35,038 nt of DNA, taken from contig CALWIH010000014.1 of the NCBI GenBank assembly GCA_944380675.1, positions 1 to 35,038 on the forward strand. Direction: 5' to 3'. Position numbers and translations under genes: made by a program. This stretch comes from an uncultured Clostridia bacterium. Its GTDB lineage: Bacteria > Bacillota > Clostridia > Oscillospirales > Acutalibacteraceae. The first letter of the stretch is position 1, and the number at the start of each line of letters is the position of its first letter. The notes below the pieces were generated by a model. That model was given only the letters and a program-made list of their open reading frames with translations, searched no databases and was not told the origin of the DNA. This document shows, in pieces, positions 7,836 to 17,423 of the stretch.

Positions 7836-7880
7836 GAAACGAACGAACGCCCGGCTTACGCCGGGCGTTCGTTCGTTTCC
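7835..7880. terminator. perfect 21-bp stem between convergent genes
   Basis: Arms 7835-7855 and 7860-7880 are perfect complements around the loop TTAC. The stem begins at the last G of the TAG stop codon of the membrane-protein gene and contains tandem GAAC units. There is no T-run on either strand, so termination, if it occurs, is not classical. It also lies 34 nt past the queH stop. Confidence 0.65.
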
Positions 7881-7914
7881 CTATCTCCCCGCAAAAGAAC
7901 CGGGGCGCGCCGCT

Positions 7915-8538
7915 TTACGGCTCCGCCGCGGGGCGGCTGAACACGCAGCCGCAGTAATTCTGCCGGTAGAGGCCGTACTGCTCGGAGAGGACAATCGATC
8001 GCTTGAAGCCCTCCCGCTTCTTGAAATCGGAGGGCAGCCAGCGCACGCCGAACTCGGCCGCGGCCTCCTCCCCCAGCTCGTTGAGCTTCTCCGCGTTCTT
8101 GAGCGGGCTGATCGACAGCGTCGTGCAGAACCAGTCGAAGCCGCGCGCCGCCGCGAGACGCGCCGTCTCGCGCAGACGCAGCCGGTAGCACGCGAAGCAC
8201 CGCTCGCCGCCCTCCGGCGCGTCCTCGAGGCCGCGCGCAAGCTCATAGAACGCCTGCGGCTCGTATCGCCCCTCCTCGACCGTCACCGGATGGACGAGCG
8301 GCATCTCCCGCACGAGGCGGCGCGCCTCCTCCGCGCGGTGGGCGTATTCCTCCGCCGGGGAGATGTTCGGGTTATAGTAGAACAGCGTGATGGAAAAGTA
8401 CCGCGAGAGGTATTCGAGCACATAGCTCGAGCACGGGGCGCAGCACGCGTGGAGAAGAAGCGCCGGCGGCGCGCCGTCCTGCGGGAGGGCGGCGAGAATC
8501 CGGTCAAGCTCCTTCTGGTAATTCACGCGGTTCGCCAT
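7915..8538 (-). CDS. queH: epoxyqueuosine reductase QueH
   Basis: QueH reduces epoxyqueuosine to queuosine in tRNA and is unrelated to QueG. The 207-residue protein carries the family cysteines: HACCAPC at residues 30-36, a C-x2-C at Cys114 and Cys117 (RCFACYRL), and YCGC near the C-terminus. These hold the metal centre and the Fe-S cluster. SPLKNAEKLNELG in the middle is also typical. The start codon is 1 nt after the aspS stop (TGA-G-ATG), so it is the last gene of the long minus-strand block. The usual substrates of queuosine modification, tRNAs with GUN anticodons, include tRNA-Asp and tRNA-His, charged by the two upstream genes. Confidence 0.94.
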   Translation of the reverse strand: MANRVNYQKELDRILAALPQDGAPPALLLHACCAPCSSYVLEYLSRYFSITLFYYNPNISPAEEYAHRAEEARRLVREMPLVHPVTVEEGRYEPQAFYELARGLEDAPEGGERCFACYRLRLRETARLAAARGFDWFCTTLSISPLKNAEKLNELGEEAAAEFGVRWLPSDFKKREGFKRSIVLSEQYGLYRQNYCGCVFSRPAAEP

Positions 8539-8539
8539 C

Positions 8540-10336
<1,797 letters not shown>

Positions 10337-10371
10337 GATAAAACCAGACCTCATTTCTCAACATTTTGTAT

Positions 10372-10377
10372 ATTATA
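10372..10377 (-). promoter_or_regulatory. -10 element of an aspS promoter
   Basis: TATAAT on the minus strand lies in an AT-rich patch just upstream of aspS. No good -35 is seen at 16-18 bp. Confidence 0.5.
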
Positions 10378-10468
10378 GTATCTATTCAACACCCTGTAGG
10401 CGTTCTTCCCGCCGGGCCGCAGCGCCCCCGTCTTTTTCTTTCCCAAAAAACGGAGCCCGTTCTCCATC

Positions 10469-10566
10469 CTTTTCGCGCCCCGCGCGAAAAGATTTCATCC
10501 GCCCCGGCGGATTTCATCCGGCCCCCGCCGGATTTCACCTTCCGCGCTCCGCGCGGAAGATTTCAT
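10469..10566. repeat. hairpin array with constant ATTTCAY linker
   Basis: Four palindromes stand in a row, each followed by a 7-nt linker. They are CTTTTCGCGC/GCGCGAAAAG (10469-10491), CCGCC/GGCGG (10499-10510), CCGGC/GCCGG (10518-10531) and CTTCCGCGC/GCGCGGAAG (10539-10559). The linkers are ATTTCAT at 10492, 10511 and 10560 and ATTTCAC at 10532. Hairpin sequences differ while the linker is kept. No protein frame explains the pattern. Confidence 0.85.
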
Positions 10567-10567
10567 T

Positions 10568-10616
10568 GGAAGATATATCGTTCTGACGCCTAAAACGTCA
10601 GAACGACATATCTTCC
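10568..10616 (-). terminator. hairpin built on the 3' end of hisS
   Basis: Arms 10568-10588 and 10596-10616 pair over 21 nt with one mismatch; the loop is 7 nt. The arm at 10596-10616 includes the last codons and the stop of hisS. The stem is thus an inverted copy of the gene end, placed just downstream. No U-tract beyond TTTT in the loop is seen. It abuts the hairpin array and can be counted as its fifth unit. Confidence 0.6.
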
Positions 10617-11890
10617 TGCGCCGTGACCGCCGTGAGATAGTCGTCGAGGAACTTCTCGCCGAGGGAGATTTTCTGCTTCTCGCCGGTCTTCATGTTCTTG
10701 AGCTCGGCCTTTCCGGCGGCGAGCTCGTCGTCGCCGAGGACGAGCGAATACTTCGCGCCGAGCTTGTCGGCGTACTTCATCTGCGCCTTGAGGCCGCGGC
10801 CGTTCACGTCGCAGGAGGCGCGCACGCCGCTCTTCCAGAGCGTGTCGCACAGGCGGAACGCGGCGAGCTTCGCGGGCTGGCCGAGGGACGCGATGAAGAT
10901 CTCGCACGGATCCTCGCCGGGCAGCTCGACGCTCTGCTGCCGGAGCAGCAGGAGCAGCCGCTCCATGCCGAGGCCGAAGCCGAGGGCGGGCATGGACTGG
11001 CCGCCGAGCTCCTCGATGAGGCCGTCGTACCGTCCGCCCGCGCAGACGGCGAGCTCCCTGCCGTCGATCGGCGCGAGAAACTCGAAGACGGTGCGGGTGT
11101 AGTAGTCGAGGCCGCGCACGATCGAGGGGTTGACGGTGTAGGCGACGCCCGCGGCGTCGAGCGCCTGCTTCACGCTCCCGAAGTGCTCTTTGCAGCCGCC
11201 GCAGAGATAGTCGAGCATCTTCGGCGCGCCCGCGGCGATCGCGCTGCACACGGGGCTCTTGCAGTCGAGAATGCGCATCGGGTTGCGCTCGAGGCGGTCG
11301 AGGCACGTCTCGCACAGCTCGTCCCTGTGCGCGCCGAAGTAATCGCGCAGCGCTTCGAGGTACTTCGCGCGGCACTCCGGGCAGCCGATGGAGTTGATTT
11401 CGAGCCGCACGTCGGAGAGGCCGAAGCGCTCGAAGATGGAGCTGCCGAGCAGGATGACCTCGGCGTCGGCGAGCGGGTCGGCGGAGCCGTACAGCTCCGC
11501 GCCGAACTGGTGGAACTCGCGCAGGCGGCCCTTCTGCGCCTTCTCGTAGCGGTAGCAGGAGGTCAGGTAGTAGAACCGCACGGGGAGGCCGTCGTTGTAC
11601 ACGCCGTGCTCGAGCATCGCGCGCGCCGCGCCCGCCGTGCCCTCCGGACGCAGGGTGACGGAGCGCCCGCCCTTGTCGAGGAAGGTGTACATTTCCTTCT
11701 GCACGATGTCGGTCGTGTCGCCGACGCCGCGCTGGAACAGCTCCGTGTGCTCAAAAACGGGGGTGCGCACCTCGCCGAAGCCGTGCAGGGCGGCCTCCGA
11801 GCGCATGACGCCCTCGATGATCTGCCAGTTGACGGCTTCGGCGGGGAGAACGTCCTCCGTGCCGCGCGGAGCCTGCGTGATGATTGCCAT
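10598..11890 (-). CDS. hisS: histidyl-tRNA synthetase
   Basis: This class II synthetase charges tRNA-His. The 430-residue protein begins MAIITQAPRGTEDVLP and shows motif 2 YRYEKAQKGRLREFHQFGAE, the histidine-binding GLDYYTRTVFE, and motif 3 ALGFGLGMERL. A zinc-ribbon-like CPECR...CETC...C-x2-C insert (CGGCKEHFG) is present, as in many clostridial HisRS. The frame is open upstream into the leader, but AAAGGATG 7 nt before 11890 fixes the start; an ATG at 11899 is too close to that site. The gene is preceded by a T-box leader. Its last codons form one arm of a long stem. Confidence 0.96.
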   Translation of the reverse strand: MAIITQAPRGTEDVLPAEAVNWQIIEGVMRSEAALHGFGEVRTPVFEHTELFQRGVGDTTDIVQKEMYTFLDKGGRSVTLRPEGTAGAARAMLEHGVYNDGLPVRFYYLTSCYRYEKAQKGRLREFHQFGAELYGSADPLADAEVILLGSSIFERFGLSDVRLEINSIGCPECRAKYLEALRDYFGAHRDELCETCLDRLERNPMRILDCKSPVCSAIAAGAPKMLDYLCGGCKEHFGSVKQALDAAGVAYTVNPSIVRGLDYYTRTVFEFLAPIDGRELAVCAGGRYDGLIEELGGQSMPALGFGLGMERLLLLLRQQSVELPGEDPCEIFIASLGQPAKLAAFRLCDTLWKSGVRASCDVNGRGLKAQMKYADKLGAKYSLVLGDDELAAGKAELKNMKTGEKQKISLGEKFLDDYLTAVTAQEDMSF

Positions 11891-11925
11891 AAAATTCATC
11901 CTTTCTGTGGTGTTTGTGTAAAATC

Positions 11926-12183
11926 TATATAAAAAATGAAAAGATCTCCCTGTCCCCGAGCGCAGGCCGAAACAGGCCGCCTCAAAAGGGACGAGGGGAG
12001 ATCCTCGTGGTGCCACCCTTTTTTCGAGCGCCGCGCGGGCGCTCCTTCCTTTTCCCCCTGTGTTCTGCGAGGGGGGCGCAGCGGCTCCCGGGCGTCCTTC
12101 GCCGGAGGAAGACCGCGGCGCGCTCTCAGCCGATGGCGCGCTTCTCTGTGCGGTGCTCCGGGTACTGCTCCCGTTCGTCGCCG
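11926..12183 (-). ncRNA. T-box leader of hisS(-aspS)
   Basis: The minus strand carries the T-box sequence GGGTGGCACCACG (12006-12018), the hallmark of tRNA-sensing leaders. Stem I can be drawn as CGGC-GACGAA-CGGG-AGCAGTA on the 5' side against GAAGGACG-CCCG-GGA-GCCG on the 3' side. Its AGTA/GAA loop-E motif is at 12163-12166 / 12098-12100, and the upper helix is CCGGAG/CTCCGG. The terminator pairs 11987-12002 with 11941-11956 and is followed by TTTTCATTTTTT. Uncharged tRNA would favour the antiterminator. In the specifier strand GAAGGACG the best triplet is GAC (Asp, 12094-12096). No His codon (CAC/CAT) is there. Confidence 0.88.
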
Positions 12184-12208
12184 GATTGACTCAAGCCGAA
12201 GCCTCGCG

Positions 12209-12613
12209 TCAGATCTTCGGATTGAGAATATTTCTCCATTCCAAATCGCCCCGCTCGAGACCGTGAATCAGGACCTCGGCGGTGGCAATGTTCGTCGCGA
12301 CGGGAATGTTGTGCATATCGCAGAGACGAAGCAGATTCATGTCGTTCGGCTCGTGCGGCTTCGCCGTCAGCGGATCGCGGAACAGCAGAAGCAGGTCGAC
12401 CTCGTTGCACGCGATGCGCGCGGCGATCTGCTGGTCGCCGCCCTGCGAGCCCGCAAGGAAGCGCTGGATGCGCAGGCCGGTCGCTTCGCCGACCATCTTG
12501 CCGGTGGTGCCCGTGGCGCAGAGGTTGTGATGGCTGAGCACGCCGCAATAGGCGATGCAGAACTGAACCATCAGCTCCTTCTTCGCGTCGTGAGCGATGA
12601 GTGCGATGTTCAT
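12209..12613 (-). CDS. mgsA: methylglyoxal synthase
   Basis: MgsA turns dihydroxyacetone phosphate into methylglyoxal, a bypass of lower glycolysis when phosphate is limiting. The 134-residue protein starts [15 protein letters not shown]. It contains the phosphate-binding [20 protein letters not shown] and the catalytic-Asp segment [13 protein letters not shown], then [15 protein letters not shown]. The start at 12613 has AGGAGGG 9 nt upstream. It follows minD by about 110 bp and precedes the hisS T-box without a visible terminator, so hisS may also be read from the minD promoter. The mre-min-mgsA neighbourhood is common in Clostridia. Confidence 0.95.
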   Translation of the reverse strand: MNIALIAHDAKKELMVQFCIAYCGVLSHHNLCATGTTGKMVGEATGLRIQRFLAGSQGGDQQIAARIACNEVDLLLLFRDPLTAKPHEPNDMNLLRLCDMHNIPVATNIATAEVLIHGLERGDLEWRNILNPKI

Positions 12614-12726
12614 CTCCAAAACCCTCCTTCTCGGTTGTTGGACGTCAAGGCAGCGCAGCGGCGCGGTCTTTCTGCCGCGCATCAGGACTCCTCCCCCCGG
12701 GATCGGGCGCCGGATGCTGCCTACAG

Positions 12727-13473
12727 CTAAAATTTGCGGAGAGAGACGAGCGGAACCTGTTCGCCCTCCAGACGGGCGGCCAGGCGTTCGAGGGCCAGGG
12801 CTCCCTGGCTCCTCTCGGGAAACGGGGACGCGGACGCCGTCGCCGCCGCAAGGGCGGGATCCTCCGGAATGACGGCGATGAGGTGGACGCCCACGGCGTC
12901 AATGACTTCGTCGAGGCTGTGATAGACCCGCTGGCCGCGGAACGCGGCTCCCGAAAAGCGGTTGATCACGAGGCGGTGCTGCCTGAGGCCGAGCCGCTCG
13001 AGCGCCATGCGCGCCTTCGCCCCGTTCCTGAGACAGACGGGGTCGGGCGTGGAGACGACGAGAGCCCGCTGGGCGGCGGCGACGGCGCTCTCAAAGCCCG
13101 CCCCGATGCCGGCGGGGCAGTCAATGAGGACGTGGTCATAATAGCGGGAGAGCTCCCCCACCAGCTGACGCATCACGCCGGGGCTGACGATGTCCTCCTC
13201 CCTGGACGGCGCGGCGAGCAGATCCATCCGCTCCTGCCACGGGCAGGCGTAGATCGCCTGGCGCAGCTGCGCGCCGCCCGAGATCACGTCGGACACGTCG
13301 TATACGCGCTCCTCGGCGACGTCGAGCATATGATCAAGACAAGAAAGCCCGGCGTCCCCATCGATCAGCAGCACGCGCTTTTCGCGCCGTGCCAGCGCGG
13401 AACCCAGGCCTGCGGCGACGGTGGACTTGCCCACGCCGCCCTTTCCAGATGTTATCACAGTTACAGCGCCCAT
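12727..13473 (-). CDS. minD: MinD-like ParA/MinD-family ATPase
   Basis: The 248-residue protein has the deviant Walker [11 protein letters not shown] (residues 9-18), the [10 protein letters not shown] element near 38-47 and Walker [12 protein letters not shown], all typical of MinD. MinD binds the membrane as an ATP dimer and recruits MinC to block division at the poles. Two things are odd. No minC or minE is present in the cluster, and the C-terminus ([13 protein letters not shown]) lacks an obvious basic amphipathic membrane helix. It could be a true MinD with distant partners or a MinD-like regulator. A strong promoter lies directly upstream (13495-13523). Confidence 0.85.
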   Translation of the reverse strand: MGAVTVITSGKGGVGKSTVAAGLGSALARREKRVLLIDGDAGLSCLDHMLDVAEERVYDVSDVISGGAQLRQAIYACPWQERMDLLAAPSREEDIVSPGVMRQLVGELSRYYDHVLIDCPAGIGAGFESAVAAAQRALVVSTPDPVCLRNGAKARMALERLGLRQHRLVINRFSGAAFRGQRVYHSLDEVIDAVGVHLIAVIPEDPALAAATASASPFPERSQGALALERLAARLEGEQVPLVSLRKF

Positions 13474-13494
13474 CAGAGCCTCCTCAATACATTC

Positions 13495-13523
13495 ATAGTA
13501 TCACAATCCTGAGGGAGAGTCAA
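13495..13523 (-). promoter_or_regulatory. sigma-A promoter of minD(-mgsA-hisS)
   Basis: The minus strand has TTGACT (13518-13523), a 17-bp spacer and TACTAT (13495-13500) preceded by TGA, so it is also an extended -10. The start would lie about 15 nt before the minD ATG. Confidence 0.8.
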
Positions 13524-13691
13524 AAGCTTTTTCGTGAATTGTGTGTAAACAGGACAAGAATCTATGCTTTCCACAACCTGCCGTCCCCGCCTTTGGTGAT
13601 AATTGGCACACATCTGTTACCACGTTATTGCGGTGCAGGGAAATCAGCAAAAAGAATTTTCCTTTTTCGCGCCGTTTCGCGGCGGCAGGGG

Positions 13692-15902
13692 TCACGCCTC
13701 AGACGCGGAGGACGCGTCCGTCCCGGCGGCGGAGGAGCTGTCCTCTGCCGAAGCGGAAGACGCATCCGCCGCGTCCGCCGCGGCCTGCTGCGCCGCGAGC
13801 TCCTCGCGCTCCTCGGCGGTGCGGATGACGCCGTCCTCGCAGACCTCGGCGTCGTAGAAGTACGCGTCGAGAATGTCCCGGACGACGTACTGGCAGTACC
13901 GGCCCGTCGAGCCGTGGTCGAGGACGACGGCGAAGGCGATCTCGGGATCGTCCGCGGGGGCGTAGCCGATGAAGGTGACGTTGTCGGAGCCGCTCGAGCG
14001 CTCCGCGGTGCCCGTCTTGCCGGCGATCGCAATCGGATAGCTGCCGAGCGTCGACTTCGCGCTGCCCTCGGTGATGACGGCCTTCATGCCCTCCTTGACG
14101 TAATCGAGGTTCTCCTGCGACACGCCGACGTTCTCGACGATCTCGAGCTCGATCTCCTCCTTGACCTCCTCGCGGGTGTAGTCGGTGATCTTGCTGATAA
14201 TCGTCGCGCGCGGGCGGTCGCCGTTGTTCGCGAGCGCGGCGGCGTAGGTGCACAGCTGCAGCGGGGTGAAGGCGTTGTCCGACTGGCCGATGGCGGCGTT
14301 GAGCGTCTCGCCCTGGTACCAGGTGTCGCGCGAATTCGGCCCCGCGAGCACGCCGGCCGACTCGCCGATCTCAATGCCCGTCTTGACGCCGAGGCCGAAG
14401 CGCTGGCAGTAGAGATTCATCGCCGTGATGCCGAGCTGGTAGCCCGTCTCAAAGAAGAAGACGTTGCACGAATCGGCGAGCGCCGAGCGCAGCGTGATGT
14501 TCCCGTGCCAGCCGAGGCACGTCGGCGCGTTCGTCGTGCTGCCGTTCGTGAAGCGCGTGTAGTAGTGCGAGCAGTTGATGACGGTGCTGTTCGTGAGGAC
14601 GCCCTCCTCGAGCGCGGCGGCGGCCACTGCCGGCTTGAAGCACGAGCCGGGCGTGAAGGTTCCGTTGAACGCCTTGTTTACGAGCGGCGTGCCGAGCGTA
14701 TCGTTCGCGAGGGAGGCGTAGTAGGACGCGTCCTCCTGCGCGAGGACGAGGTCGTACGTCGGATAGGTGCCCGCCGCGAGGATCGCGCCCGTCTTCACGT
14801 CCATGACGACCGCGCCGCCGGTGTAGCAGTCCTCGCCGTGCGCGTCGGAGCGGCCGTCGGCGTTTTTCGCGTTCTGCTGCTCGCCGTACTCGCGCGTCGC
14901 GGTGATGTTCTCCTCGAGCGATTTGTTCACGACCTCCTGGATGCGCTTGTCGAGCGTGAGGTAGACGGTGTCCCCCGCCTCGGGAGCCTTCGTGACCGTC
15001 TCGCTCGCGAGGGAGCCCATGCTCGTCATCTCGACGACCTTCTCGCCGTCCGTGCCGCGCAGCGTCTCCTCGAAGGCGCTCTCCACGCCGCTGATGCCGA
15101 TGAGGTCGTCGAATGCGTAGCCCTTGTCCTGATACTCGTTGAGCCAATCCTCCATGGAGGAGAATTTGCCGAGCCGCCCGACGATGTGCGGCATGAGCGT
15201 CGTGTTTTCATATTCGCGCGTCGTCGTGACCTCGATGGACACGCCCGGGAGCTTCTGCGTGTTCTCGCTCAGAATCGTGACGATCTCGAGGGAGACGTCC
15301 TCCGCCATCGTGTACGGGTTCGACACGCCGAACTGGTTCTTCGTCATGTTGTACCGCACGGAGACGATGTCGCGCGTCTCCTCGGGCGTATAGCCCTCGA
15401 CCTCGTACTTCGCGATAAGGCTTTCCATGCAGAGCTCGGCCGAGGCGTAGGAGTTCACGTCGGCGTAATCGCGCCCCTTGAGCGTCTCGATCTCCTTGTC
15501 CATGTCGGGCAGGAAGACGTATTCGCCGTTTTCCCACACGATGGGCAGGACGTCCGTCCACTCCTCGCCCTTCTGGTCGAGCAGGGTGATGATCTGGCGG
15601 ATCGTCTCGTTCTCCTGCTTCACCGTCTCCGCCATCGTCGAGAGGCGCATATACGCCCAGTTGAGGACGACGGCGTAGCCCGTGCGGTTGACGGCGAGCG
15701 GCTCGCCGTTGACGTCGAGGATCTCGCCTCGCGCCGCCGTCATGGTGACGGTGGACTGGGTGGAATTGTCCGCGGTCGTCAGCCAGGTGTCGCCGTTGAC
15801 AATCTGCCAGTCATACAGGCGCAGCACATAGACGCCGAACACGGCGATCAGAAGGAGCGTGAGGACGAGATACCGCCACGCGGAACGGGGACGCTTTTCC
15901 AT
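13692..15902 (-). CDS. mrdA: penicillin-binding protein 2 (class B transpeptidase)
   Basis: This is the elongasome transpeptidase that crosslinks peptidoglycan during side-wall growth. The 736-residue protein has one N-terminal membrane anchor (about 11-28), a dimerisation domain, and the transpeptidase motifs SCFK (Ser420), SCN (478-480) and KTGT (629-632). It lacks PASTA domains, which argues for MrdA/PBP2 rather than a divisome or SpoVD-type protein, as does its place after mreD. It ends with about 35 residues rich in Ala, Ser, Asp and Glu outside the membrane, a tail echoed in the neighbouring MreC. The gene starts 13 bp after mreD with GGAGG. Confidence 0.94.
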   Translation of the reverse strand: MEKRPRSAWRYLVLTLLLIAVFGVYVLRLYDWQIVNGDTWLTTADNSTQSTVTMTAARGEILDVNGEPLAVNRTGYAVVLNWAYMRLSTMAETVKQENETIRQIITLLDQKGEEWTDVLPIVWENGEYVFLPDMDKEIETLKGRDYADVNSYASAELCMESLIAKYEVEGYTPEETRDIVSVRYNMTKNQFGVSNPYTMAEDVSLEIVTILSENTQKLPGVSIEVTTTREYENTTLMPHIVGRLGKFSSMEDWLNEYQDKGYAFDDLIGISGVESAFEETLRGTDGEKVVEMTSMGSLASETVTKAPEAGDTVYLTLDKRIQEVVNKSLEENITATREYGEQQNAKNADGRSDAHGEDCYTGGAVVMDVKTGAILAAGTYPTYDLVLAQEDASYYASLANDTLGTPLVNKAFNGTFTPGSCFKPAVAAAALEEGVLTNSTVINCSHYYTRFTNGSTTNAPTCLGWHGNITLRSALADSCNVFFFETGYQLGITAMNLYCQRFGLGVKTGIEIGESAGVLAGPNSRDTWYQGETLNAAIGQSDNAFTPLQLCTYAAALANNGDRPRATIISKITDYTREEVKEEIELEIVENVGVSQENLDYVKEGMKAVITEGSAKSTLGSYPIAIAGKTGTAERSSGSDNVTFIGYAPADDPEIAFAVVLDHGSTGRYCQYVVRDILDAYFYDAEVCEDGVIRTAEEREELAAQQAAADAADASSASAEDSSSAAGTDASSASEA

Positions 15903-15915
15903 GGAAACCTCCTTT

Positions 15916-16425
15916 TCATTCGCGCTCGCGCAGGAACAGGGCGAGCGCTCGGTTGAAGTAATAGGTGACGGGCATGAAAATCAGGGTATAGCCCATGCGC
16001 GGCAAATAATGATGCGCATAGGCGTACCCCGGGTAGTCGAGACCGTAGAGCAGATAGGTAAACAGCCACTGAATCGAGAGCAGGAGAAAGATCCCCAGAA
16101 TCCCGGCGAGCATGGCCGTGAGCAGGTTCGTGCGGATCAGCTCCGCGGCGAGCGCCCCGAGGAGGAAGCACATCACGCCGAGGAACAGGCCGTGGAAGCC
16201 GAACGCCGTGCCCATGCCGAAGTCGAGGAACAGCCCGCACAGCACGCCGAACGCCATTGCCGAGACCTCCGTCTCAAAAAACGCGATGGAGAGCGCCGCC
16301 GGGATCAGCAGCACGGGCCGCGCTCCCAACACGGGCGGCAGCAGGCCGGGCGTCTCCTGCACCATAAAGAGGACGAGAATTTCGAGAAAGTACGCGAAGA
16401 AGCGGATCCCCTGATACCGGCTCAT
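15916..16425 (-). CDS. mreD: rod shape-determining protein MreD
   Basis: The 169-residue, very hydrophobic protein has five or six predicted membrane helices. The MreD-like stretch FGVLCGLFLDFGMGTAFGFHGLFLG lies in the middle, and the C-terminus is basic. MreD is an integral membrane part of the elongasome that links MreC and MreB to PBP2. Its start overlaps the mreC stop by 4 bp, giving translational coupling. The assignment rests on membrane topology, size and position between mreC and mrdA, since MreD sequences diverge quickly. Confidence 0.93.
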   Translation of the reverse strand: MSRYQGIRFFAYFLEILVLFMVQETPGLLPPVLGARPVLLIPAALSIAFFETEVSAMAFGVLCGLFLDFGMGTAFGFHGLFLGVMCFLLGALAAELIRTNLLTAMLAGILGIFLLLSIQWLFTYLLYGLDYPGYAYAHHYLPRMGYTLIFMPVTYYFNRALALFLRERE

Positions 16426-17423
16426 GGCGTCCCTCCCGCGTCGGAGGACGAATCGTCCGCGCCGGAGGACGAAACGTCCGCGTCGGAGGAGGCCGCGTCC
16501 GCCGGCGAGGCAGACGAGGCAGACGAGGCAGACGACGTGCTGTCAGACGCCGCCGCCGTCATCGCCTCGCCCTGCCCGAGGAAGGAGGTGATGACCATCA
16601 CGTCGCGCACCTCCGTCACGTCGACGAACGGGCGCACCAGCGCGTACAGGGAGACGTCGTACTCCTCATGGTTGACGCTCTCAATCACGCCGACCTTGAG
16701 GTTCTGCGGGTAGATGCCGCCGAGGCCGCTCGTGACGACGATGTCGCCCGCCTTGGCCTGCGTGTCGGCGGTGAGGTAGCCGAGCTTGACGAGACCCTGA
16801 TCGGAAAGCGGCAGGTTCGTGCTCAGGACGCCGCTCTCCCCCGTCACCTTGTCGGTCGCGCCCGTCTCGACGGAGCCGCCGAGGCGCGTGTCCGGGGAGA
16901 GGATCGTCGTCACGACGGCGGAGATGGAGTTCGCGCTCGAGATCCAGCCGACGACGCCTTCGTCCGTCACGACAGGGTCGTTCACCGAGAGGCCCGCCGC
17001 CGTGCCGCGGTCGATCGTGAAGGTGTAGAAGCTGTTCGGGTCGCGCCCGATGACGGAGGCGGCGACGAGCTCGAAGTCGGGGTTGAGCTCCTTCATGTCG
17101 AGGTATTCATAGAGCTGGGCGTTCTCCTTTTTGAGGTCGTAGTAATCGACGAGCTGGCTCTGCAGCTCCGCCACCTGCCGGCGCAGCCGGGCGTTCTCAT
17201 CGAGCAGCTCCTCCTTCGACGCGGAGGCCTCCCGCGCCGCGACGGCGGCGTTGTTCGTCACGAGCGTCCCGACGCGCTGCATCGGCGTCGAGAAGAAGCT
17301 CAGCAGGTTCGACGGCGCTTCCCCGCCGAACCCCGCCGTGAACAGCATCAGCACCAGCATCGCCGCGCACACCGCCGCGAGGATCCGAAAGCTTCGGCTG
17401 TGAAACAGATTGTTGTCGTTCAT
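16422..17423 (-). CDS. mreC: rod shape-determining protein MreC
   Basis: The 333-residue protein has a short cytoplasmic start, one membrane helix (about 12-31), an extracytoplasmic coiled coil (about 65-108, EELLDENARLRRQVAELQSQ) and the double beta-barrel MreC domain to about residue 280 (DPNSFYTFTIDRGTAAGL, VVTSGLGGIYP). It shapes the elongasome outside the membrane. The last 40 residues (294-333) are a low-complexity Ser/Ala/Asp tail encoded by short DNA repeats, which is not part of the usual MreC core. The start at 17423 is chosen because GAAAGGGG lies about 8 nt upstream; the open frame beyond has no such support. A palindrome-rich 466-bp gap separates it from mreB. Confidence 0.94.
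   Translation of the reverse strand: MNDNNLFHSRSFRILAAVCAAMLVLMLFTAGFGGEAPSNLLSFFSTPMQRVGTLVTNNAAVAAREASASKEELLDENARLRRQVAELQSQLVDYYDLKKENAQLYEYLDMKELNPDFELVAASVIGRDPNSFYTFTIDRGTAAGLSVNDPVVTDEGVVGWISSANSISAVVTTILSPDTRLGGSVETGATDKVTGESGVLSTNLPLSDQGLVKLGYLTADTQAKAGDIVVTSGLGGIYPQNLKVGVIESVNHEEYDVSLYALVRPFVDVTEVRDVMVITSFLGQGEAMTAAASDSTSSASSASSASPADAASSDADVSSSGADDSSSDAGGTP

Noticed and set aside
10469-10616. Classical rho-independent terminator series for hisS
   Set aside because: None of the array hairpins is followed by a U-tract on the minus strand, so termination alone does not explain the array.
12093-12100. His codon as T-box specifier
   Set aside because: The specifier strand GAAGGACG contains neither CAC nor CAT; GAC is the triplet that fits.
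13389-15956. An 855-codon open frame on the plus strand opposite mrdA
   Set aside because: mrdA is certain from its SxxK, SxN and KTG motifs. The opposite frame is open only because of codon bias and matches nothing.
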